A DNA stretch of 14,767 nt from Sphingomonadaceae bacterium (lineage in GTDB: Bacteria; Pseudomonadota; Alphaproteobacteria; Sphingomonadales; Sphingomonadaceae), in contig JAFAZM010000304.1 of NCBI GenBank assembly GCA_019239785.1, positions 1 through 14,767 on the forward strand, written 5' to 3'. The notes beneath the pieces were generated by a model that worked only from the letters and a program-made list of their open reading frames with translations, had not been told where the DNA came from and did not search any database. Made by a program: the position numbers and the translations under genes. This document shows positions 7,178-13,350 of this stretch, in pieces (the stretch's first letter is position 1; each line of letters starts with the position of its first letter).

Positions 7178-8146
7178 CTACCGCGCCACCACATGCGGGA
7201 CGCGGGTGACCCGGATCCCGGCCCGCTGGAGATCCTCGATCACGCTGCCCGGCCCGGCCAGGTGGCCGGCGCCGACGGCGATGAAGACGCTGCCCGGCCG
7301 CTGCAGCCGGTCCTGGATCCAGCGCGTCCAGTTGCGGTTGCGGTCGGTGAAGAGCATGCGGCGGATCCGCGAATTGTCGCCGCGCTCGGGCGCGATCAGC
7401 TGCGCGATTCGCGCGGTGTCGCCGCGCGACCAGGCCTGGACCAAAGGCCCCAGGCGGGTGGTGCCGCGATTCAGGTCGCGCAGGGTCTCGTGCAGGAAGG
7501 CGAGCTGATCCGCGTCCGACAGCGAATCGAACAGGCGCAGCTGTAGCTCGAAGCTCTCCAGCTCGCCGATCGGCATGTGCCGCGTGCGCGCCGCCTGGCT
7601 GAGGATCGTCTCGGGGCCATTCGCGCTTTCGAGGCCGAGCTCGCGGCCCGCCTGCGCCACCTGCAGCACCATCGCCACGAACCATGGCTTGAACCGGTCG
7701 AACGCGGCCGGCGGCGCGTGCAAGGGCTCGAGCGCCGCGGCTAGCCGGCGCCGGTCCGCCGGCGAAAGGCGCTGCGAGAGCTGCCGGTGCTGCGGATCGG
7801 CGGCGTAGCGCAGCATCATCTGCTGCACGCTGCTCAGATCCTCGGGGACGATCACCTCCATCACCAGCTCGCTCGCGCTCTCGAAGCTGCGGCGGACCTC
7901 GTCGTTGAACCAGGGGCGGGTGTCGAGGACGTGGATCGTGCCGAACAGATAGATGGTCGTATCGGCGTCGCGCACCACCCAGACCGCCGGATTTGCGTCC
8001 GGCAGCGGTGCGGTTGCGTGGGCGGCGGGCGCGGCCGGGACGGGCGCAGGCGCAGACGGCGCCGGGGCAGGTGCCGCGGCCTGGAAGGCGGCGGCCGGGC
8101 TCCAGGCCATGGCCAGCGCAAGCGCGCCGGCAAGCAGCTTCTTCAT
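7178..8146 (-). CDS. TraB/GumN-family exported protein (paralogue 1)
   Basis: The 322-residue protein has a signal peptide (MKKLLAGALALAMAWSPAAA) and a low-complexity Ala/Pro linker (about 22-48), then the TraB/GumN core. The family's two short histidine motifs are present: GTIH in IYLFGTIHVL (69-72) and GAGH in AVGAGHLAGPGSV (292-295). TraB/Tiki relatives are proposed metal-dependent proteases or hydrolases using these motifs; bacterial members are mostly uncharacterised. Two ATGs are adjacent (8149 and 8146). I choose the second because AAGGAG (8153-8158) then has 6-base spacing rather than 3. It is a paralogue of the gene at 8940-9923, with the XRE/membrane gene pair between them. It probably acts in the periplasm; the substrate is unknown. 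Confidence 0.88.
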   Translation of the reverse strand: MKKLLAGALALAMAWSPAAAFQAAAPAPAPSAPAPVPAAPAAHATAPLPDANPAVWVVRDADTTIYLFGTIHVLDTRPWFNDEVRRSFESASELVMEVIVPEDLSSVQQMMLRYAADPQHRQLSQRLSPADRRRLAAALEPLHAPPAAFDRFKPWFVAMVLQVAQAGRELGLESANGPETILSQAARTRHMPIGELESFELQLRLFDSLSDADQLAFLHETLRDLNRGTTRLGPLVQAWSRGDTARIAQLIAPERGDNSRIRRMLFTDRNRNWTRWIQDRLQRPGSVFIAVGAGHLAGPGSVIEDLQRAGIRVTRVPHVVAR

Positions 8147-8152
8147 CATATT

Positions 8153-8158
8153 CTCCTT
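8153..8158 (-). promoter_or_regulatory. Shine-Dalgarno deciding the TraB paralogue 1 start
   Basis: AAGGAG on the minus strand lies 3 bases from the first ATG and 6 bases from the second. The usual 5-9 base spacing favours the second ATG (8144-8146). Confidence 0.6.
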
Positions 8159-8185
8159 GTGCCGCGGCTAGGCTTCTGTTTTGCC

Positions 8186-8234
8186 GCGATTTCCGAGTCG
8201 TCGGATGATCTCATCCGTCTAGAAATCGCTCTAG
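8186..8234. repeat. GCGATTTCC...GCTCTAG hairpin repeat, copy 2
   Basis: Outer arms GCGATTTC / GAAATCGC (8222-8229) enclose inner arms CGGATGA (8202-8208) / TCATCCG (8211-8217). It shares the outer stem, the linker GAGTCGTC and the end GCTCTAG with copy 1. In the shared inner stem an A-T pair of copy 1 is a G-C pair here, which supports a selected or recently folded structure. CTAG supplies the TAG stop of the four-helix membrane protein. Confidence 0.85.
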
Positions 8235-8674
8235 CGGAATCTGTAATAGAGGGAAGCAAGCAGCGACACGATCAGGACCGAGGCATAGATCGCCACATGC
8301 TGCGGTTCGGGCAGGAAGCCGCCCTTCCAGAGCAGGAACCAGAGCGGATAGCCGACCAGCAGGAGATAGGCGCCGGCATGGGTTGCCCGCAACTTCGTCA
8401 TCCGCTCGACCTCGTCGACCTGCCGGCGCATCAGCAGCGTGCCGACCACGACCGCAAGCAGGAACAGCGCCGCAACCACCAGGCAGAGCAAAGGCGGCCA
8501 GGGATGCGCGAGATCGAACAGATGCCCATCCTCGCGGGCGCCGATTATGGCGCCGCCGATCCCGCCGACCGCACCCATCGCAAGCACGATCGCAAGCTTG
8601 CGCCGGCGCCGGCCGCGCTCGATTCCTTCGTAATCGCGCGGCGGTTCACCCGCGCCCATCGTCGCCACCATCAT
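8231..8674 (-). CDS. Small four-helix membrane protein paired with the XRE regulator
   Basis: The 147-residue protein starts with a charged cytoplasmic segment (EGIERGRRRRK). Four predicted transmembrane helices follow, near residues 27-45, 61-82, 101-117 and 127-145, with the loop RRQVDEVERMTKLRATHAG between helices 2 and 3 and a YYRFR end. I recognise the general type, common in sphingomonads next to a short XRE regulator, but know no function. The ATG at 8674 has GGAG 7 bases upstream and overlaps the end of the XRE gene by 29 bases, so the pair is one translational unit. ATGs at 8671 and 8659 are alternatives. The TAG stop lies in a hairpin repeat. Confidence 0.82.
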   Translation of the reverse strand: MMVATMGAGEPPRDYEGIERGRRRRKLAIVLAMGAVGGIGGAIIGAREDGHLFDLAHPWPPLLCLVVAALFLLAVVVGTLLMRRQVDEVERMTKLRATHAGAYLLLVGYPLWFLLWKGGFLPEPQHVAIYASVLIVSLLASLYYRFR

Positions 8675-8882
8675 CGAAAATCTCCTCGATCCCCATCCCG
8701 AACAGGCGCGACAGCCGGAAGGCGAGCGGCAGCGACGGGTCGTGCTTGCCGGTCTCGATCGCGTTCACCGCTTGGCGCGAGACGCCGATCCGGCCGCCAA
8801 GCTCCGCCTGGCTCCAGCCCCGCTCCGCTCGCAATATCCGCAACCGGTTCTTCAACTTTGCACCGTCAGGTATGAATGACAT
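8646..8882 (-). CDS. Short XRE-type helix-turn-helix regulator
   Basis: The 78-residue protein is almost only a Cro/cI-like DNA-binding domain. KNRLRILRAERGWSQAELGGRIGVSRQAVNAIETGKHDPSLPLAFRLSRLFG (about 11-62) has the QAELGGRIGVSRQAVNAIE helix-turn-helix, followed by GIEEIFDD and a short acidic tail. It resembles the YozG-like regulators that pair with small membrane proteins. No Shine-Dalgarno is visible before the ATG, and the predicted leader is only about 11 bases, so initiation may be weak or leaderless-like. Three matching 16-bp inverted repeats overlap its promoter, start point and first codons, which strongly suggests autorepression. It overlaps the downstream membrane-protein gene. 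Confidence 0.9.
   Translation of the reverse strand: MSFIPDGAKLKNRLRILRAERGWSQAELGGRIGVSRQAVNAIETGKHDPSLPLAFRLSRLFGMGIEEIFDDGGDDGRG
8865..8880. promoter_or_regulatory. XRE operator-like site O1 (overlaps the start codon)
   Basis: GTCAG-N6-ATGAC. On the minus strand it matches GTCA-N5-ACCTGAC, the 12 positions shared with O2 and O3. It covers codons 1-6 of the XRE gene. Its centre is 21 bp from O2, two helical turns. Confidence 0.55.
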
Positions 8883-8885
8883 TGT

Positions 8886-8901
8886 GTCAGTTAAACCTGA
8901 C
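8886..8901. promoter_or_regulatory. XRE operator-like site O2
   Basis: GTCAGTTAAACCTGAC, with perfect 5-bp arms around six bases. It covers the predicted transcription start and touches the -10 of the XRE promoter. Confidence 0.6.
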
Positions 8902-8926
8902 TATCGCCGAGTCGGCCTCGTGTCAA
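8900..8926 (-). promoter_or_regulatory. Predicted promoter of the XRE/membrane gene pair
   Basis: On the minus strand a consensus -35, TTGACA (8926-8921), is followed after 15 bases by GATAGT (8905-8900, four of six matches to TATAAT). The spacer is shorter than ideal. The predicted start is near 8893, 11 bases from the ATG. The -35 lies in O3. Confidence 0.45.
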
Positions 8927-8937
8927 GTCAACCTGAC
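8922..8937. promoter_or_regulatory. XRE operator-like site O3
   Basis: GTCAAGTCAACCTGAC shares 12 of 16 positions with O1 (reversed) and O2. It overlaps the TTGACA -35 and lies just downstream of the stop of the upstream TraB paralogue. Confidence 0.55.
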
Positions 8938-8939
8938 AA

Positions 8940-9923
8940 TCACTGGATGCGGCGCACCGTGAAGCCGCGCGCTTCGAGCATTGCGCGCACCGAATCGCTG
9001 CCGGCGAGATGGGCGGCGCCGACCGCGAACAGCAGGGTGCCGGGCCGCTCGAGCCGGTGGATCAGCCAGTCTGTCCAGGCGGCGTTGCGGCGGCGGAGCA
9101 GCACGTCGTAGAGCGGGCCGCGCATCGCTTCGGTCTCGGCCGCCATCGCCGCGACATTGCCGCGCGCCCAGGCGTTCTGGCCGATATCGCCGTCGCCGCC
9201 GAGCTGCGCCATCTCGCCGCTGCGCCAGGCGTCGACGATGCCTTCCAGCAATTCGCGTTGCTCGGCGAAGCTCAGTGCGCGGAAGAAATGCATCTGCTGC
9301 GCCGCCGTCTCCACACCGGAAACGGGGCGATGCGAGGCCTGGAATTCCGCCTCGAGCGGGCCTTCGACGCCGGGGAGGTCGGCCGGGGCAGGCGGCTCGG
9401 CGGCGGCGCGGCCCCCGTGACGATTCTCGCCATGATCTTCTGCGGCGAGGCCGCGCATGATCTCCACGGCGGCGATCCCCATCGCCGCCGCCCAGGTCTG
9501 CATGTTGTCGAACCGGTCGATCGGGATGTCGAGCTCCTCGATCAGCTCCTGCAGCGCCTCGCGCCGGTCGGGCGACACCCGCCAGAGGATCGGCGCGCGC
9601 TTGCCGAGCGCCAGCTCGGGCATTGCCGCGGCGAGCGTCTCGCGCCTGTTGATGCCCGCCACTTCCAGCACGAGCTCGTCGGCGTTGCGCGCGATCGCGT
9701 CGAAGCGCGGGGACCGCCAGCGAAAGCCCCGCGGCAATATGTGGATGGTGCCGAACAGATAGATCCTGGTGTCCGCATCCTCGAGCAGCCAGATTGCCGG
9801 ATGCGGACCGCTTGCCGCCGCCGGCCGGTGCGGGCGATGCGCGGGCCGCGCCGCCGCCGGCTGCGCCGCGAGCAGCGCCGCCAGCGCCAAGATCGCCGAT
9901 CGCCAGCCTTTGATCCGGATCAT
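8940..9923 (-). CDS. TraB/GumN-family exported protein (paralogue 2)
   Basis: The 327-residue protein has a signal peptide (MIRIKGWRSAILALAALLAAQPAAA), a His/Arg/Pro-rich linker and the TraB/GumN core. The motif IYLFGTIHIL has GTIH at 58-61, and AVGAAHLAGSDSV has GAAH at 302-305. It is clearly related to the protein at 7178-8146: both have P-A-(V/I)-W, DAD-T-IYLFGTIH and E-LV-EV in the same order. It differs by a charged Ala/Pro/Glu-rich insert (about residues 150-190). The frame is open to 10049, but the ATG at 9921-9923 is preferred because it directly precedes the signal peptide. It is divergent from glyQ. The stop is 57 bases before the XRE start, so read-through into the XRE/membrane pair is possible. 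The function is unproven. Confidence 0.87.
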   Translation of the reverse strand: MIRIKGWRSAILALAALLAAQPAAARPAHRPHRPAAASGPHPAIWLLEDADTRIYLFGTIHILPRGFRWRSPRFDAIARNADELVLEVAGINRRETLAAAMPELALGKRAPILWRVSPDRREALQELIEELDIPIDRFDNMQTWAAAMGIAAVEIMRGLAAEDHGENRHGGRAAAEPPAPADLPGVEGPLEAEFQASHRPVSGVETAAQQMHFFRALSFAEQRELLEGIVDAWRSGEMAQLGGDGDIGQNAWARGNVAAMAAETEAMRGPLYDVLLRRRNAAWTDWLIHRLERPGTLLFAVGAAHLAGSDSVRAMLEARGFTVRRIQ

Positions 9924-10008
9924 CAGCCTGCCCTCGCCCTTTTCTTGACCCGTATTGCCCCATGGGCCAAAGCGACGCCAGTTTTGTTGCAGCTGCGAAG
10001 GCACTTTG

Positions 10009-10878
10009 GTGGGACAGGCGCCGCTCTCGTTCCAGTCGCTGATCCTCACGCTCCATCATTATTGGAGCGGGCAGGGCTGCGTCATCCTCCAGCCTTACGA
10101 TCTGGAGATGGGCGCCGGCACCTTCCATCCGGCGACTACGTTGCGCGCGCTCGGGCCGGAGCCCTGGCGGGCCGCCTATGTCCAGCCCTCGCGCCGTCCG
10201 ACCGACGGCCGCTACGGTGAGAATCCGAACCGGCTCCAGCATTATTACCAATATCAGGTGATCCTGAAGCCCAGCCCGCCCGACCTGCAGGCGCTCTATC
10301 TGGGCAGCCTGGCGGCGATCGGGGTGGATCCCCTGAAGCACGACATCCGCTTCGTCGAGGACGATTGGGAATCGCCGACGCTCGGCGCCTGGGGGCTCGG
10401 CTGGGAGGTCTGGTGCGACGGGATGGAGGTGACCCAGTTCACCTATTTCCAGCAGGTCGGCGGCTTCGACTGCAAGCCGGTGGCCGGCGAGCTCACCTAC
10501 GGGCTCGAGCGGTTGGCGATGTACATCCAGGGCGTCGACAGCGTCTACGATCTCGCCTTCAACGATGCCGGGGTGAGCTACGGCCAGGTGTTCCACGAGA
10601 ACGAGGTCGAGTTCAGCACTTATAATTTCGAGGTGGCCGACACCGAGAGCCTGTTCGACCGCTTCCGCCAGGCCGCGGAGGAATGCCGCCGCTGCATCGC
10701 CGCCGGCCTGCCGCTGCCGGCCTACGACCAGGCGATCAAGGCCAGCCACATCTTCAACACTTTGCAGGCCCGCGGCGTGATCTCGGTCGCCGAACGCGCC
10801 GCCTATATCGGGCGGGTCCGGGAGCTCGCGAAAGGCGCCTGCGCGGCCTGGATGGAGAAGAACGGGTGGGCGGCGTGA
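10009..10878 (+). CDS. glyQ: Glycyl-tRNA synthetase alpha subunit
   Basis: GlyQ carries the class II aminoacylation site of the alpha2-beta2 glycyl-tRNA synthetase and forms glycyl-adenylate. The sequence has the family blocks LSFQSLILTLHHYWSGQGCVILQPYD, GRYGENPNR (67-75), FVEDDWESPTLGAWGLGWEVW, DGMEVTQFTYFQQVGG and ELTYGLERLAMY, nearly complete family consensus. The frame is open back to a TTG at 9955. The GTG at 10009-10011 is preferred because GAAGG (9997-10001) lies 7 bases upstream and the resulting 289 residues match the usual length; a TTG at 10006 is the other near candidate. It is followed by glyS after a palindromic repeat. It is divergent from the TraB paralogue 2 gene, and no clear promoter is visible in the 85-base gap. 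Confidence 0.96.
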   Translation: MGQAPLSFQSLILTLHHYWSGQGCVILQPYDLEMGAGTFHPATTLRALGPEPWRAAYVQPSRRPTDGRYGENPNRLQHYYQYQVILKPSPPDLQALYLGSLAAIGVDPLKHDIRFVEDDWESPTLGAWGLGWEVWCDGMEVTQFTYFQQVGGFDCKPVAGELTYGLERLAMYIQGVDSVYDLAFNDAGVSYGQVFHENEVEFSTYNFEVADTESLFDRFRQAAEECRRCIAAGLPLPAYDQAIKASHIFNTLQARGVISVAERAAYIGRVRELAKGACAAWMEKNGWAA

Positions 10879-10892
10879 GGGAAGGGAAGAAC

Positions 10893-10999
10893 AAGACCCT
10901 CATCCCAACCTTCTCCCGCAAGCGGGAGAAGGGGCGCGGCGGCGCTTGTCTCCACTTCCACCCTCTCCCGCTTGCGGGAGAGGGCACGGTGAGGGTCTT
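10893..10999. repeat. 107-bp composite palindromic element between glyQ and glyS
   Basis: Outer 10-bp inverted repeats AAGACCCTCA (10893-10902) and TGAGGGTCTT (10990-10999) enclose two perfect palindromes: CCTTCTCCCGC-AA-GCGGGAGAAGG (10909-10932) and CCCTCTCCCGC-TT-GCGGGAGAGGG (10961-10984). It fills nearly the whole intergenic gap and ends 8 bases before the glyS ATG. It is related to the palindromes at 673-790 and looks like a non-autonomous dispersed repeat. There is no target-site duplication I can point to. Confidence 0.85.
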
Positions 11000-11007
11000 C
11001 CTTTTTC

Positions 11008-13350
11008 ATGGCTGACTTCCTCCTCGAGTTCCTCTCGGAGGAAATCCCCGCCCGGATGCAGGCGAAGGCGTCGGCCGATCTCGCGCGCCTGTTCGCGGAA
11101 AGGATCGGCGAGGCGGGGCTGAAGGCTGCTTCGGTCGAGAGCTATGCGACGCCGCGGCGGCTGGCGCTGATCGCACGCGGCCTGCCGGAGCGGACCGAGG
11201 CGGTGAGCGAGGAGGTGAAGGGGCCGCGCAGCTCGGCGCCGCCGCAGGCGCTGGAAGGCTTCCTGCGCAAGACGGGGCTCAGCCAGGATCACCTCGTCGA
11301 TCGCGACGGGATCTGGTTCGCGACGATAGAGACGCCAGGCCGCGACGCCGCCGAGGTGCTCGCCGAGGCGGTGCCGGCGCTGGTCCGCGCCTTTCCCTGG
11401 CCAAAGTCGATGCGCTGGGGCGAAGCCTCGGCGTCGAGCGAGAGCCTGCGCTGGGTGCGGCCGCTGCAGGGCATCGTGGCCTTGCTCGGCGAGCGGATCG
11501 TCGCGTTCGAGATCGGCGGCGTCCAGTCGGGCGCGGCCACGGTCGGCCACCGCTTCCACCATCCCGGCGCGATCACCATCGGCTCGGCCGGCGACTATGC
11601 CGAGAAATTGCGCGCCTGCCACGTCATCCTCGATCCGGCCGAGCGGCGGCGGCTCATCGCCGAAGGCGCGGCCAAGGCTGCCGCCGATGCCGGGCTCACC
11701 TTGATCGACGATGAGGGGCTGGTCGCCGAGAATGCGGGGCTCACCGAATGGCCGGTGCCTTTGCTCGGCAGCTTCGATCCCGCCTTCCTGGAGGTGCCGC
11801 GCGAGGTGATCCAGCTCACCATGCGCACCAACCAGAAATATTTCGCCCTGTCCGGCAAGGACGGCGCGCTCGCCCCGAACTTCGTCTGCATCGCGAATAT
11901 CGAAGCCACGGACGGCGGTGCCGCGATCGTCGAGGGCAATCGCAAGGTGCTCGCCGCGCGTCTCTCCGATGCGAAATTCTTCTGGGCCCAGGACCTGAAG
12001 GTGCCGCTCGCCGAGCAGGCGAAGAAGCTCGGCGGCATCGTCTTCCACGAGAAGCTCGGCACCGTTGCCGACAAGGCTGAGCGGGTGGCGAAGCTCGCCG
12101 AATGGCTGGTGAGCGAGCGGATCGTCCGCGCGGACTTCGATGCGGTCGGCGCCGCGGCGCGGCTCGCCAAGGCGGACCTCGTCACCCAGAGCGTTGGCGA
12201 GTTTCCCGAATTGCAGGGCACGCTCGGTTCCTATCTCGCCCGCGCCCAAGGGCAGAGCGAGAGCGTCGCCGACGCGATCCGCGACCATTACAAGCCGGCC
12301 GGCCAGGGCGACGACGTGCCCACCGACAAGGTCACGATCGCGGTCAACCTCGCCGACAAGCTCGACACGCTCGTCGCCTTCTTCTCGATCGGCGAGAAGC
12401 CGACCGGCTCGCGCGATCCCTTCGCGCTGCGCCGCGCGGCGCTCGGCCTGCTGCAGATCCTGACCCGGAACGGCCTGCGCATTCCGTTGCGCGACGTGCT
12501 GAGCCAGGCGGCCGTGCTGGTCATCGTCTCGCGGCTCGGCGCCTTGTCCTCGGTGACCTTCCCGGACCTGCTCGACAGCGACGATCACGAGCATGAGATC
12601 ACCGCCGAGGTCGGCAGCTTCACCTATCGGCACGGCGACCATGTCGTCGTCCGCTGGAAGGCCGAGCTCACGCCGAACATCGAGCGCGGCAGGATCATCG
12701 AGGAGGTGCAGGATCTCGCCGAAGCGATCCTCGACTTCCTCGAGGACCGGCTGAAGGTCCAGCAGCGCGAGGCGGGCGTACGTCACGATCTGATCGACGC
12801 GGTGTTCGCCTGCCAAAACGAGAAAGGCGCCGGCGAGGACGATCTCGTCCGGCTGCTGGCGCGGGTGAAGGCGCTGCAGAGCTTCGTGGAATCGCCGCAG
12901 GGGGCGGACCTTCTCGCCGGGTACAAGCGTGCCGCGAATATCCTGAAGCGGGAGGGCTGGGGCCAATCCGTCGCCCCGGCGAAGGCCGGGGTCTCTTCGA
13001 GTGAAGGCGCCGCGGCCAATGCCGACCAGATCCCGGCCTCCGCCGGGATGACGGGGAGTGGCGGCCGTGGGGAGGAGCGAGTCTTCTCCTACACCCCGCA
13101 GCTCGAGGAATCGGAGCTGGACGATGCGCTCGACGCGGCGGAGCCGAAGGTGAAGGCGGCGGTCGAGGCGGAGGAATATGAAAGGGCGATGTCGGCGCTG
13201 GCGTCGCTGCGCGCGCCGGTGGATGCGTTCTTCGACAAGGTAACCGTCAACGATCCCGATCCCGCCAAGCGCGAGGTGCGCCTGGACCTGCTGGCGCGGG
13301 TGCGCGATGCCGTCCACCGGGTCGCCGATTTCTCGAGGATCGAGGGCTGA
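11008..13350 (+). CDS. glyS: Glycyl-tRNA synthetase beta subunit, with in-frame insertions
   Basis: GlyS binds tRNA-Gly for the GlyQ/GlyS enzyme. The N-terminal ADFLLEFLSEEIPARM, then KSMRWGE, VRPLQGIVALLGE, GHRFHHPG, LTMRTNQKYFAL, ADKLDTLVAFFSIGEKPTGSRDPFALRRAALGLLQI and the C-terminal ALRAPVDAFFDKVTVND are typical. At 780 residues it is about 90 longer than E. coli GlyS (689). Two places explain this. About 50 extra residues lie within 503-570. A palindrome-derived insert of about 30 residues spans 653-686, before the C-terminal anticodon-binding helices. Both keep frame. The ATG is 8 bases after a palindromic element, and the only Shine-Dalgarno-like GAGGG is 12 bases upstream, inside it. 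It is presumably in an operon with glyQ and ppdK. Confidence 0.95.
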   Translation: MADFLLEFLSEEIPARMQAKASADLARLFAERIGEAGLKAASVESYATPRRLALIARGLPERTEAVSEEVKGPRSSAPPQALEGFLRKTGLSQDHLVDRDGIWFATIETPGRDAAEVLAEAVPALVRAFPWPKSMRWGEASASSESLRWVRPLQGIVALLGERIVAFEIGGVQSGAATVGHRFHHPGAITIGSAGDYAEKLRACHVILDPAERRRLIAEGAAKAAADAGLTLIDDEGLVAENAGLTEWPVPLLGSFDPAFLEVPREVIQLTMRTNQKYFALSGKDGALAPNFVCIANIEATDGGAAIVEGNRKVLAARLSDAKFFWAQDLKVPLAEQAKKLGGIVFHEKLGTVADKAERVAKLAEWLVSERIVRADFDAVGAAARLAKADLVTQSVGEFPELQGTLGSYLARAQGQSESVADAIRDHYKPAGQGDDVPTDKVTIAVNLADKLDTLVAFFSIGEKPTGSRDPFALRRAALGLLQILTRNGLRIPLRDVLSQAAVLVIVSRLGALSSVTFPDLLDSDDHEHEITAEVGSFTYRHGDHVVVRWKAELTPNIERGRIIEEVQDLAEAILDFLEDRLKVQQREAGVRHDLIDAVFACQNEKGAGEDDLVRLLARVKALQSFVESPQGADLLAGYKRAANILKREGWGQSVAPAKAGVSSSEGAAANADQIPASAGMTGSGGRGEERVFSYTPQLEESELDDALDAAEPKVKAAVEAEEYERAMSALASLRAPVDAFFDKVTVNDPDPAKREVRLDLLARVRDAVHRVADFSRIEG
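12969..13053. repeat. Palindromic repeat inserted in frame in glyS
   Basis: Two 26-bp arms, inverted with 22 of 26 matches, flank a 33-base centre. Each arm is itself a hairpin: CCCCGGC-GAAG-GCCGGGG on the left and CCCGGC-CTCC-GCCGGG on the right. This is the CCCGGCGAAGGCCGGG type usually found between genes in proteobacteria. Here it is translated as glyS residues 655-682, beginning VAPAKAGVSS and ending IPASAGMT. Confidence 0.85.

Noticed and set aside
9924..10008. Promoter for glyQ based on TTGACC near 9947
   Set aside because: No acceptable -10 lies 16-18 bases downstream.
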